This document shows, piece after piece, positions 1-8,260 of a DNA stretch of 64,000 nucleotides. The position numbers and the translations under genes were made by a program. Source of the DNA: CAVXHQ01 sp963761735. Its GTDB lineage: Bacteria > Pseudomonadota > Alphaproteobacteria > Rhodobacterales > Rhodobacteraceae. Each line of letters opens with the position of its first letter. Positions within the stretch are counted from its first letter, which is position 1. Under the pieces are notes generated by a model. The model did not search any database. It was not told where the DNA came from and saw only the letters and a list, made by a program, of their open reading frames with translations. The stretch lies in contig CAVXHQ010000006.1 in the NCBI GenBank assembly GCA_963761735.1, forward strand, positions 124,001 to 188,000. Direction: 5' to 3'.

Positions 1-152
1 CCAACTCGAGATAGTGCTATTTCGATTACTCTTGGATCGACGGTGTCCACACAAAGGCTCCTACTAATGCTGTACCGTCTTTCAGATCACCATATCTAGT
101 GTCTCATCGCAAGTGAATGTGGTTGCCGAATACGCAGGTCCTGTTCGTCTGA

Positions 153-197
153 CTACTTTTTCTGGTTTGATATTCCCAAGTACTGCACAGCCAAATT
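153..197 (-). pseudogene. 3' tail of the small gene split by IS66
   Basis: Joining the left flank of the IS66 element to its right flank, with one copy of the 8-bp duplication removed, lets the reading frame entering from 2896-2589 continue for 11 more codons (ending SNQKK) to a TAG at 153-155. This stretch is therefore the displaced C-terminus of the last gene of the leftward operon, which would originally encode about 114 residues. Bases 1-152 show no recognisable gene. Confidence 0.7.
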
Positions 198-219
198 GTA
201 AGCGTCCGGCCTGACCGCT

Positions 220-1719
220 CTACTCCGCCATTTTCCACGGTAGGAAGTCATCGACGCGGGTGATCTTGTAGTCCGGGATGCGAGCGAGCGTGTCTGCGAG
301 CCAGGCCTGCGGGTCGACGCCGTTCAGCTTGGCGGTTTCGATCAGGGTGTAGGCGATGGCGGCGGCGCGGCCGCCGGTCAGTGATCCGACGAAGAGATAA
401 TTCTTCCTGCCGATCGCGACGGATCGCATCGCACGCTCGGCCGTGTTGTTATCCAGTTCCAGGACACCGTGATCGAGATACGGCTGGAGCCGCTTCATGC
501 GGGTCAGGGCATAGCGGATCGCCGCGGCCAATGGCGACTTGCCGGAAATGGATGGCAGCTGGAGGTGCAGCCATGCCTCGAGATCGTCGAAGACGGGCTT
601 CGCCTTCGCTTGCCGGATCTCGACGCGAAGGTCTGGCGGTGACCCTCTCGCTTCTTTCTCGACTGCGTAGAGTTGGGCGATGCGCAGGACGGCTTCGTCG
701 GCGATGGCCGAGCCCTGCGCTCTATGGATGTCGACAAACTTTCGTCTGACATGAGCCATGCAGGCGACCTCGCGGATGTCGCCGGACCGGTAGAGGTCCT
801 CGAACCCGGCGTATCCATCCGCATGCATCCAGCCGCGATATCCTGACAGGTGATCCTTTGGGTGCTGGCCCTTCCGGTCGGGCGAGAAGCGATACCAGCT
901 GGCGGGCGCGGCATCCCCGCCCCAGGGCCGTTCGTCTCGCCCATAGGCCCAGAGCCGCGCTGTCGCGGTTTTTCCCATGCCGGGCGCCAGCATCTTCACC
1001 GGCGTGTCGTCTGCGAAGATGGCTTCGCCCGACAGCACATGTCGTCCGATGGCGTCGGCCAGCGGTTCAAGCAGCGCCGTCGACTTGCCGACCCAGTCGG
1101 CCAACGTCGAGCGGTCCAGGTCCAGCCCGTCGCGCTCGAAGATCTGGCTTTGACGATAGAGCGGCAAGTGGTCGGCGTATTTGGAGACCAGTACATGCGC
1201 CAGCAGACCTGGCCCGGGGCGCCCGCGCTCGATGGGGCGCGACGGCATGGGCGCTTGCGTGAAGGCCTCGCAGCCGGAACACGCAAAGCGCGGCCGCACG
1301 ATGCGGTTCACGATGAACCGGCCGGGCACATACTCCAGCTCCTCGGTCACATCCTCGCCCAGACGGCGCAGTCGACCGCCGCACTTGGCGCAATCATCGC
1401 CGCCGGTCGTCAACTCGACTTCCATCCGCGGGATGTGATCCGGGATCGGACGGCGCTTCGGCTTGTCCTTCGGCTCCTCATCGGGAAGCCGCAGCTTGGC
1501 CGTCATCTTGGCGATCGAGATCTCGCTGGCTTCCAGTGCCAGCTGAAGCTGCTCGATAATCTCCGATGAGGCGCCGAACCGAGAGTTGCGGTGCCCGGCC
1601 AGCTGATGGCGCAGCTTCTCGATGAGCATCGCCTGCGACTTCACTTCGGCCAGCAAAAGGGCCGTGAAGCGGCGTAGTTCATCGGGATCTTCCGGCAGGG
1701 ATTGGGCCACGTCAAGCAT
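220..1719 (-). CDS. tnpC: IS66 transposase TnpC
   Basis: This 499-residue protein is the IS66 DDE transposase. It has an N-terminal coiled leader, then a zinc-binding segment with paired CxxC motifs (CAKCGG, CSGC), then the catalytic core. Acidic residues fit IFADDTP (first Asp), HADGYAGF (second Asp) and LDNNTAERAMR (Glu). The C-terminal IS66 tail ends near PWKMAE. It is full length, and the gene lies 60 bp downstream of tnpB in the element. Confidence 0.95.
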   Translation of the reverse strand: MLDVAQSLPEDPDELRRFTALLLAEVKSQAMLIEKLRHQLAGHRNSRFGASSEIIEQLQLALEASEISIAKMTAKLRLPDEEPKDKPKRRPIPDHIPRMEVELTTGGDDCAKCGGRLRRLGEDVTEELEYVPGRFIVNRIVRPRFACSGCEAFTQAPMPSRPIERGRPGPGLLAHVLVSKYADHLPLYRQSQIFERDGLDLDRSTLADWVGKSTALLEPLADAIGRHVLSGEAIFADDTPVKMLAPGMGKTATARLWAYGRDERPWGGDAAPASWYRFSPDRKGQHPKDHLSGYRGWMHADGYAGFEDLYRSGDIREVACMAHVRRKFVDIHRAQGSAIADEAVLRIAQLYAVEKEARGSPPDLRVEIRQAKAKPVFDDLEAWLHLQLPSISGKSPLAAAIRYALTRMKRLQPYLDHGVLELDNNTAERAMRSVAIGRKNYLFVGSLTGGRAAAIAYTLIETAKLNGVDPQAWLADTLARIPDYKITRVDDFLPWKMAE

Positions 1720-1778
1720 GCCAAACTATAGCAAAACATGGCTGCGGCGGGAATCCTGAATGCCCTCGACAGGGCAAT

Positions 1779-2126
1779 TTATCCTGCCTTGAGCGGCTTC
1801 CAGCTACGCTGCGGGGCCCGCCAGTCGATGCCCTCCAGGAGCATCGCCAACTGCGCCGCCGTCAGGGAGATCTTACCCTCCTTCGCCGACGGCCAGACGA
1901 ACCGGCCCTTCTCAAGGCGCTTCGAGAACAAGCACGCGCCCTGGCCATCCCACCAGATGATCTTGATCAGATCGCCACGCCGCCCGCGGAACACAAACAG
2001 GTGGCCAGCGAACGGGTCCTGCTTCAGCGCCGTCTCAGCTTGAGCCGCCAGCGTCGTGAACCCCCGTCGCATGTCTGTGACACCGGCCGCCAGCCAGACC
2101 CGCGTGTTCGACGGGACCGGGATCAT
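1779..2126 (-). CDS. tnpB: IS66 accessory protein TnpB
   Basis: A 115-residue IS66 Orf2 protein. It begins with the conserved MIPVPSNTRVWLAAGVTDMR region and contains the family motif DLIKIIWWDGQGACLF. It is needed with TnpA and TnpC for transposition in characterised IS66 elements. Its start overlaps the end of tnpA by 4 bases, typical of IS66 translational coupling. Confidence 0.95.
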   Translation of the reverse strand: MIPVPSNTRVWLAAGVTDMRRGFTTLAAQAETALKQDPFAGHLFVFRGRRGDLIKIIWWDGQGACLFSKRLEKGRFVWPSAKEGKISLTAAQLAMLLEGIDWRAPQRSWKPLKAG

Positions 2127-2503
2127 GGCGACAGGCCCCGGATCAGCCGGGCCAGCGCCTCGGGATCGTAGGTGCCCACAATCCGCAGTCGGTGACCACC
2201 TGCGACATCGATCTCGATTGTGCCAGGATCAGCGGTCGGATCAGACACCGCGTCATGATCCCTCCACTCCGGCTGATCGACGATCTCAACCGGCAGGAAG
2301 CCAGCGACATCCGCAGCGCATATCTCGACCACCGGTTCGGCGGTGGGGGCGTATCGAGGATCCCGCAGCCATTTGAAGATCATGTTGGCGTTCATCGCAT
2401 ATCGACGCGCAACCTGCGCCACCGACACATCCGGCGCTGCCGTCTGAAAGCAGATCGAGCGCTTCTCCTCGTCGCTCCAGAGCCGTCTCGCACGACGCGC
2501 CAT
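2123..2503 (-). CDS. tnpA: IS66 accessory protein TnpA
   Basis: A 126-residue IS66 Orf1 protein with an N-terminal helix-turn-helix (SVAQVARRYAMNANMIFKWL), presumed to bind the element ends. It is the first gene of the element, 85 bp inside the right inverted repeat. A truncated homologue of the same gene lies at 48476-48828. Confidence 0.93.
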   Translation of the reverse strand: MARRARRLWSDEEKRSICFQTAAPDVSVAQVARRYAMNANMIFKWLRDPRYAPTAEPVVEICAADVAGFLPVEIVDQPEWRDHDAVSDPTADPGTIEIDVAGGHRLRIVGTYDPEALARLIRGLSP

Positions 2504-2588
2504 CGATCGCCCCTTAGTGTCCGCTATCCTAAGCGGACACTATCCCTCACTCCCTATGCGCGGCAGTGCAGGGAGACCGTACGGTTAC

Positions 2589-2896
2589 GCCAAATTAGCG
2601 TCACGCATCGCCTTGCCGACGGCCAGCAGGCGGACCTGATCGACGCGCACCTCTCTTTTGCCCCCCAATAATAGATAGTGGCGGTTAGGGTCGGTTAGCT
2701 TGACTCTCTTGATCAGCTTCCGGGCCGCGGCAACATTCTGCTGCGGCGACTTTTCGGTATCACCGCGATAACGGTCAAAATGCTTGCGATCTTCGAGTTC
2801 AAGTTTGATCGTAGAGAAGGCTCTCTCGCTGGTTCCTGCTTTCGAAGGATCACTTCCCCCGAACAGTTTGAACAAGTCATCCTCTGACTTGATCAT
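2589..2896 (-). pseudogene. small hypothetical protein, 5' part, interrupted by IS66
   Basis: The last gene of the leftward operon. The start ATG at 2896 overlaps the upstream stop as ATGA, which sets the start. The surviving part encodes about 103 residues (MIKSEDDLFKLFGG to MRDANLA) before the IS66 end. Rejoined to 153-197, it gives about 114 residues. The protein is charged and soluble, with no signal peptide, membrane segment or family I recognise. The insertion removes only about 11 C-terminal residues, so partial function is possible. Confidence 0.6.
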
Positions 2897-3519
2897 CCGG
2901 CACCGGGATTCAGGGGCTGCAATGAGGCGAGGCGGTCCCACATGTGGACGCGTTCGCCGCGATTAAAGTCAGGGGAGAAGAATTTTGCGATGGCTTTCGC
3001 AACCTTCTTTGCAACTGTAACTTCGGGAGCGGGAACCGCATCAACAGCACGTTTGACCGTCACATACAGGAAGCCGCCTTCAAGACGCTTGCCCTCGACC
3101 TTCCAGTCATCTGCTTCCAGCTTGTCGAATACATCTTTATGATCGACGAACTGTGCCTCGACGTTTGCTTTGCGTTGCTCGCCAACGAGGCCTAAAAACT
3201 TAGGGGTCAGAAGGGTCTGTTCATCGGCATCTAATTCGTCGCCACGCTCATACTTCGCCATGGCTGCGTATTGCCGCTGATGGTGCTCGTTGATTCTTTC
3301 GACCTCGGCACCGGCTTCGGCAATCTTGCCCTCAATCTGGCTCAAGCGTGCCCTAAGCCGGGCCACGCGCTTCTCGGCTGCGGCCTTGGCAGAAACGGTT
3401 TCTTCAAGTGCCGTGACAAAGATATCGTCGAGACGCGGGTTCAAACTGCCATCGTCCACACGCTGCGCAACGGCGGCGTCTGGGTGGTAGAAAAACCCGT
3501 CTGTGTATGTCTCATTCAT
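2893..3519 (-). CDS. hypothetical coiled-coil protein of the TGT-like operon
   Basis: A 208-residue protein with no family I can name. Residues about 35-95 are rich in Ala, Glu, Arg and Lys in a heptad-like pattern (VSAKAAAEKRVARLRARL and on), which suggests a coiled coil. The C-terminal third is a mixed globular region. It has no signal peptide or membrane segment. It overlaps the genes on both sides by ATGA, so the four proteins are probably made together. Its function is unknown. Confidence 0.6.
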   Translation of the reverse strand: MNETYTDGFFYHPDAAVAQRVDDGSLNPRLDDIFVTALEETVSAKAAAEKRVARLRARLSQIEGKIAEAGAEVERINEHHQRQYAAMAKYERGDELDADEQTLLTPKFLGLVGEQRKANVEAQFVDHKDVFDKLEADDWKVEGKRLEGGFLYVTVKRAVDAVPAPEVTVAKKVAKAIAKFFSPDFNRGERVHMWDRLASLQPLNPGAG

Positions 3520-4139
3520 GTGCTGATGCTGCCCTTAGAAGGCTTTGCAATCAAGCCTTTTCCGCTGGGGAACGAAAACGGCGTCGGTGACGCATCGGGA
3601 TCGTAGGCAGTTGCAACGGACATGAGCTTGGAGATCGTACCGCCGTGCCAGTATTGGTGGTGTTTCTCGCCTATGCTCTGTGCCGGAAATTTTACAATCC
3701 GGCTTAAACCCTTCCGCTTGGCTCTGCTTGCGAAGAACGGAGCCATAAGCCCTATTTCACGCCCCTCGTGCCAATACTTCTCAATCAAGGGGCGACAGTG
3801 ATCAGACAGTCGCGTGTCCATTTGAGTTTCAGAAGTGAGCCAGCGCCCATCATTCCAGCTAAATGCAAGACCATTACTGAAATCGCAGAATTCAGGATCG
3901 TCTCCCATCGCCCGCAATACCGCAATATCACCCGCAGTGAACGTCGCTGACCCCAGTTTCAAGTCAAGGCGTATAGCGATGATGCACCGATTGTCTGAGG
4001 CGTATAGCTGACTGCCTGACAACTCGACGAAACCAAGCCAAGGGAACAGCTTTGTTCCTCGTCCTCGAAATCTGTTGGCCATCACCAGCGCATTGATGAA
4101 ACCCGGAGGCACGGGGGTTCTGCAATCAGGACCAGTCAT
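3516..4139 (-). CDS. hypothetical protein, possibly sliding-clamp-like
   Basis: A 207-residue protein. The first ~110 residues have a repeating strand pattern with motifs such as LGFVELSGSQLYASDNR, followed by TFTAGDIAVLRAMG. This recalls the strand-helix layout and the A-T/S-D-x-R turn of DNA clamp domains found in some phages. That is an inference from pattern only. The C-terminus is basic and Pro/Ser rich. It is translationally coupled (ATGA) to both neighbours. A plain unknown protein is equally possible. Confidence 0.5.
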   Translation of the reverse strand: MTGPDCRTPVPPGFINALVMANRFRGRGTKLFPWLGFVELSGSQLYASDNRCIIAIRLDLKLGSATFTAGDIAVLRAMGDDPEFCDFSNGLAFSWNDGRWLTSETQMDTRLSDHCRPLIEKYWHEGREIGLMAPFFASRAKRKGLSRIVKFPAQSIGEKHHQYWHGGTISKLMSVATAYDPDASPTPFSFPSGKGLIAKPSKGSIST

Positions 4140-5440
4140 AGGCGGCCTTCATACAATTGGTCGGACAAGAAACGGGCGCGATCCTCTTGGGTTGGATAGG
4201 CCCGCAGTTCCTCGCTGAATGGTGGGGGAAGTAGTACGCCCGCTTCATCGTATTGCCGCACCCCCGGTGCCTGCCATTTGAAGGCCTCGGCAAACGTGCG
4301 CAACTCGCCCATGCAGATCAGGCTGCGCGCCCGTTGATCAGTTAAGGCAAGTGTCCATGGGAAATACGTCTCAACCTTTGCCCGCACCCACTCGCGCTGG
4401 CGTTGAGGAAGGAATGAAACGTTTCGGTCATTGCTGATCATCTTGGATTGAGATTTGAGATCGTAGTCGTCCAACTCGACGCCGATATGATAGCCGCGAT
4501 ACCGAAGCCGTGACCTTTCCACGATATGTTCTCCCACACGGTCAAGTTCACCGTTTTCCGTCGTTACCAACTTAAATTTGTTCTGCGGATAGAATTCATC
4601 TTCGACGAGATCAACGGACCCATAGAAGCCATGCTCATTCCAAGCGGCAGAGTCGCCTGACGTCAGGCCAGCCTCGCGGATCATATCGTTTCCGGTCGTG
4701 GCAAGGCCATGCGTTCGCACTTCGCAGGATAGATCACTGAGAGCCATCCGCGCCAGCTTTGCCCAGCGCCAACGTTGTTCCTCGGGCTTTCTATTGTTCG
4801 GAGATAGGCAAAGGTATCCTTTGGCCTGATCGACCACTTCAAGCAGTCGCGCCGCACCCTCGCCCTGATGAAACACGGGCAGCACACGATTGCCAAATTC
4901 CGCTTGGAGTGCTGCAAAATTTTCGTCTGACTGTGCTATCGCTTCTCGCATTTCCACTGGCGTAGATTTGTCGTCCGTTATGACGTCTAGGTTGATCAGC
5001 CAAATCTCTTTGAACAGCCCACCTGCTTCGTCGAGGAAGCGGGAGTAAGCCGTCTTGACCTCATCAAGTGTGGCTGGTGCGCCTGCGTTCCAAGCCGTGA
5101 ACGCGCCGGAGTCGAGCATAATGTGTGAGGGGCAAGCGGCCTCTCGGCTCTGGCTTGCGGTTTGCAGTGCTTCTGCATACGGCACCCACTTATCATCGAT
5201 GCCGCGCCGCACGAGCAATGCCCGCTGCTCTTGGTCCTTTTGCTCAAGCCTTGCGATGGTCCGTGGCTCATGCTTGCAATAATCGTCAAAGGTCCGCACG
5301 CCCGCTTTGACCATGCTCAGCCACTTCATCACTTCTCGCGCGTATGCGCCATGCATTGAGAACAGCCTGTGCGAGCACATCTGGTTTTCTAGCGCTTGAA
5401 AGGCGTCGTTCTTCGGCGTGCCGGACATATACAAGTGCAT
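4136..5440 (-). CDS. tRNA-guanine transglycosylase-like (DpdA-like) protein
   Basis: This protein has 434 residues from the ATG at 5440, which sits just behind a strong AGGAGG site; an ATG at 5503 in the same frame lacks one. It carries signatures that recall the TGT/DpdA TIM-barrel superfamily: IMLDSGAFTAWNAG (compare the DSGGFQ active-site turn), WLINLDVITDD, VLPVFHQGEG, then EVRTHGLATTG and SGDSAAWNEHGFYG (compare the second Asp loop of archaeal and phage enzymes). Known members exchange guanine for a 7-deazaguanine base in tRNA, or in DNA for DpdA. The substrate here is unknown and there are no preQ0 synthesis genes in the window. It is the first gene of a four-gene ATGA-coupled operon beside tRNA-Thr. 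Confidence 0.5.
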   Translation of the reverse strand: MHLYMSGTPKNDAFQALENQMCSHRLFSMHGAYAREVMKWLSMVKAGVRTFDDYCKHEPRTIARLEQKDQEQRALLVRRGIDDKWVPYAEALQTASQSREAACPSHIMLDSGAFTAWNAGAPATLDEVKTAYSRFLDEAGGLFKEIWLINLDVITDDKSTPVEMREAIAQSDENFAALQAEFGNRVLPVFHQGEGAARLLEVVDQAKGYLCLSPNNRKPEEQRWRWAKLARMALSDLSCEVRTHGLATTGNDMIREAGLTSGDSAAWNEHGFYGSVDLVEDEFYPQNKFKLVTTENGELDRVGEHIVERSRLRYRGYHIGVELDDYDLKSQSKMISNDRNVSFLPQRQREWVRAKVETYFPWTLALTDQRARSLICMGELRTFAEAFKWQAPGVRQYDEAGVLLPPPFSEELRAYPTQEDRARFLSDQLYEGRL

Positions 5441-5570
5441 CGTGCCCTCCTGCACATGAGCGTAGCAACCGCCGCGCAATCTGGGAACCAAAAAACAATT
5501 CATTCCAGCGCCTTACTGGAGTGGCCGTGATTTGTGGTGTTGCAGCGAACAGCATTACCGGTAGGCTATG

Positions 5571-5590
5571 ATGTTGCAAAAATGTTGCAA
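5571..5590. promoter_or_regulatory. paired ATGTTGCAA repeats upstream of the TGT-like operon
   Basis: The nonamer ATGTTGCAA occurs at 5571-5579 and again at 5582-5590, an 11-base period that puts both copies on one face of the helix. They lie about 130 bp upstream of the 5440 start codon and are followed by AT-rich sequence up to the tRNA. This looks like an operator or activator site for the operon; no regulator gene is adjacent. Confidence 0.35.
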
Positions 5591-5649
5591 AACGCCAACC
5601 CGCTCAATAGCAGCTAGTTCGTTTTATTGTTCATTTTCAAGATTTTAAA

Positions 5650-5725
5650 TGGTGCCCCCACACGGACTCGAACCGCGGACCTACTGATTACAAATCAGTT
5701 GCTCTACCAGCTGAGCTATAGGGGC
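5650..5725 (-). tRNA. tRNA-Thr (TGT anticodon)
   Basis: The minus strand folds as a standard cloverleaf. The acceptor strands GCCCCTA and TGGGGGC pair with one G-T wobble. The D-arm contains AGCTCAGCTGGTAGAGC, the anticodon stem ACTGA/TCAGT encloses TTTGTAA, and the T-arm contains GGTTCGAGTCC. CCA is encoded at 5652-5650. The operon of unusual genes starts immediately past its 3' end, a common place for island integration, but no second copy of the tRNA 3' end is visible in the window. Confidence 0.95.
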
Positions 5726-6665
5726 AACATGATGAAAACTCAGATGTTTTCGTAGTCGCTTTGAAATCGAGTATGCCCGCTTTGCATTTGCGTTGCAATT
5801 GATGTGGCCAACTCGATATTCATGCGATGCCGTTTAAACGACGTCCCCGCACTAGACAAGGCCATCTGTTTGCTTATGCATCAGAGGCTTGACCACGTTG
5901 CAGCGGTTGGTCAGCGCCTGTGCCATGGGAACCACGATTACCGGCCGGGTAAGTCACCGCGCTACAAGACCGCAGACTTCCATACGAAGCACCTGCGCAA
6001 CGTCACTGTCGGTTCCGAGGAGCGTGTCTTCGTGTTCAACGAACGGGCCAGTCCGGTGACGGTGTACGAATGCTTCCACTTCCGCGAAGTGGCCAAGTCA
6101 CCCGACGACCGGGAACGGGTCCGCGCGTTCTGTACGCTGTCGAAAACGAGGCGGCGCTCGAACAAGTCGGGCAGCGTGCGGCGCTATGAAGCCCATCCGA
6201 CCGGGCTGACTCCGGAACGTCCGATCAAGGACATTCAGAACGAACACGGCAAAGAGGCAGGCAAAAACGCGTGGCGGATGCCGGCCTGCGGCAAGGCGTT
6301 CGACCCGATGATTGCCAAGGGGATAGCCGCACGCGGGGACGCAACCCAGACGGATACCGAACGCCGAACGAGCTGGCCAACCAGAGACGACAGGAACTAC
6401 AGGAAAGCCAGTCCAGTCGAGCCGTCCGATGACGTCGCGTCCTCGCCACGAAGACAATCCCGATCTTCGCCTCGGACGTATACGGCTTGCGACAGGTCCA
6501 CTTGTTGTCCTTGACGACCTTCGCACCGGCGCTTTTGGTTGTCGAACTCATCGTCGACTCCTCCGTGGTAGCGATGAGTCGGAAACATTCTGTTATCAAA
6601 CTTCCCTATTCGGACCCGTCTGCACTGACGTCGGATAATCGCAAGACGATTGGCGGGGCCTTACC
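5726..6665. other. 940-bp stretch without a convincing gene
   Basis: An open frame on the plus strand (5804-6514) and several minus-strand frames cover this stretch, but none resembles a known family. The best candidate is a minus-strand frame starting at the ATG at about 6554. It has a GGAGG site 8 bases upstream and begins MSSTTKSAGAKVVKDNKW, but then runs into Arg/Ser/Cys-rich sequence that looks like a frameshifted or decayed gene. I consider this a degraded gene or non-coding DNA. Confidence 0.4.
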
Positions 6666-7148
6666 CTAGCTGCGTCGGCAGTACCTGTGCAGCAGGAACG
6701 CCACTACTCCAGGCAGTTTCAGGCTACCTGAATTCTGTACGCTCTGGCCGGTGTAATGGCCCCGGATATCGAGGCAATTCAGGGTGCCGACGACCGTGCC
6801 ACCGACGATGACCGGTATGTTCATACAGCTCTCGTAGCCGAGCGATCTGATCAACGCGTGGTCGGGAAACACCGTCGCGATGTCGTCGATCGTACTTGCG
6901 ACAAAGGTCTCGTGCCGGTCCAGAACCGCGGCGGTCCATCGGTTCGGCACGACGTCTTTCTGGCCATGAACCGGATAGGCGTCGGGTTGGTTGCTGTAAA
7001 TCCGGCTGGCCTTTCCGGCGGCAGGATCGATCTCGGTCAATGTAAACAGCCCGACGCCGACAGTGGCGCGCACAAGGGTTTCGAGGGCGGCAAAGGTGGC
7101 CTGCGGCTGGTCCGGTGCGGCCAGTACCTCCTCAAACGGGTGCATCAT
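6666..7148 (-). CDS. GAF-domain protein
   Basis: A 160-residue single-domain GAF protein. It has the features of small free-standing GAF proteins: ATVGVGLFTLTEID, SRIYSNQPDAYPV, and the C-terminal NIPVIVGGTVVGTLNCLDI core strands. Such domains bind small ligands or nucleotides. The start overlaps the stop of the M24 peptidase gene (ATGA, 7145-7148), so it is the third gene of a GntR-M24-GAF operon and probably senses or handles a ligand of that pathway. Confidence 0.75.
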   Translation of the reverse strand: MMHPFEEVLAAPDQPQATFAALETLVRATVGVGLFTLTEIDPAAGKASRIYSNQPDAYPVHGQKDVVPNRWTAAVLDRHETFVASTIDDIATVFPDHALIRSLGYESCMNIPVIVGGTVVGTLNCLDIRGHYTGQSVQNSGSLKLPGVVAFLLHRYCRRS

Positions 7149-8260
7149 CGGGCCCCTTTCACGATCGTCAGTTCACGGGGGAAATCGGTGAGGGAAATGC
7201 TGCCGTCCGCCGTAATCAAGACGTCGTCCTCGATGCGGACACCGACCTCGCCGGGCGCATAAAGGCCCGGCTCGATGGTGATGACCGTGCCTGCACCCAA
7301 CGGCGTGTGGTTGCCGACCATCACCTGCGGCGCTTCGTGCACCAGAAGGCCAAGGCCGTGACCGGTTTTGTGGACGATCAGATCGGCAAAGGGCGACGCG
7401 GCCAGTACACCGGTGACGGCCGTGTCGAGGTCATGCGACGTCAGGTCTGGCCCCGCGATGGCGCGTCCTTTGGCATTGGCGGCAAGGACGGCGTTGTAAA
7501 TGTCGGCGTGGCGGTCGCTTACATGCCCGAAAAATACGGTGCGCGTCATGTCCGCGTTCAGCCCGCCCCACAAGGCGCCGACGTCGATCAGCAGCGCGTC
7601 GCCGGCTTTCAGCGCACGGTCCCCCGGCTCGCCGTGCGGCTTTGCGGCGTTCTCGCCGATCAGGGCCAGCGGCGCAAAGGCAATGCCGTCCGCGCCGTTG
7701 GCAAGCATCCGTGTCTTGAGCAGCGCCACGATCTGCCGCTCGGTCATTCCGGTGCTCAGGCTGTCGTGCGTTTCGCGCACGGCCGTTTCGGTGATGGATA
7801 TGGCGCGGCGCAGGGCGCTGATTTCTGCCTCTGATTTCGCCATCCGCAGGGCGTCCAATGCAGCCTCGGCGTCGGTCACACGGTCCGCGCCAAGCACCTC
7901 TTGCAAGGCGCGAAACTCGAACGCCCTCATCAACATGCCTTCAACCCCGATCGTGCCGGTCGGTATCGTCGCGGCGGCAAGGGCGAAGACGGCGGCATAT
8001 CCGTCGCTGTCCTGCCAATAGAATGTCTGCGCGTCGGGGAATGTCTCGGCCCATTTCTGACGCTCAAGCTCGGGCATGATGCCGATGACCGTGCCCTGCG
8101 CCGTCACGATCAGCAGGGTCGGGCGCTCCATCAGATGAAAGTTCAGCCCCGAGACGTAGGCGAAGTTCGGCCCCGGCACCAGGGCGATCGCGGCAAGCCC
8201 GCTGTCGCGCACGATCCGGACCAGGCGTTGCATTGCGTCTGCACTTGCGTTCCGGGTCAT
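7145..8260 (-). CDS. M24 family metallopeptidase (Xaa-Pro aminopeptidase/creatinase-like)
   Basis: A 371-residue pita-bread fold enzyme with a creatinase-like N-terminal domain (about 1-130) and an M24 C-terminal domain. All five metal ligands of true metallopeptidases are visible: two Asp in LLIDVGALWGGLNADMTR, His in GHGLGLLVHE, Glu in ITIEPGLY and Glu in VRIEDDVLI. It probably cleaves an X-Pro or amidine/amide-type substrate. ATGA overlaps couple it to the GntR gene upstream and the GAF gene downstream. With the hydantoinase genes across the divergent promoter, it likely serves one catabolic route for a cyclic amide or amino-acid derivative. Confidence 0.85.
   Translation of the reverse strand: MTRNASADAMQRLVRIVRDSGLAAIALVPGPNFAYVSGLNFHLMERPTLLIVTAQGTVIGIMPELERQKWAETFPDAQTFYWQDSDGYAAVFALAAATIPTGTIGVEGMLMRAFEFRALQEVLGADRVTDAEAALDALRMAKSEAEISALRRAISITETAVRETHDSLSTGMTERQIVALLKTRMLANGADGIAFAPLALIGENAAKPHGEPGDRALKAGDALLIDVGALWGGLNADMTRTVFFGHVSDRHADIYNAVLAANAKGRAIAGPDLTSHDLDTAVTGVLAASPFADLIVHKTGHGLGLLVHEAPQVMVGNHTPLGAGTVITIEPGLYAPGEVGVRIEDDVLITADGSISLTDFPRELTIVKGAR

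Larger units (their letters stand above)
198..2588 (-). mobile_element. IS66-family insertion sequence, complete, with 8-bp target duplication
   Basis: The element is 2391 bp and carries the three IS66 genes tnpA, tnpB and tnpC, read right to left. Its ends are imperfect inverted repeats: the left end starts GTAAGCGTCCGGCCTGACC and the right end, read inward, starts GTAACCGTACGGTCTCCCT. The flanks are the identical octamer GCCAAATT at 190-197 and 2589-2596, the duplication length expected for IS66. Intact genes, ends and duplication point to a recent insertion. It splits the last gene of a four-gene operon. Confidence 0.93.

Noticed and set aside
5650..5725. tRNA-Thr as a proven attachment site of an island
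   Set aside because: No repeat of the tRNA 3' end and no tyrosine integrase were seen in the window, so integration here is only suggested.
5804..6514. A 236-codon plus-strand frame
   Set aside because: No family resemblance, unusual composition and a competing minus-strand frame with a better ribosome site; not reported as a gene.
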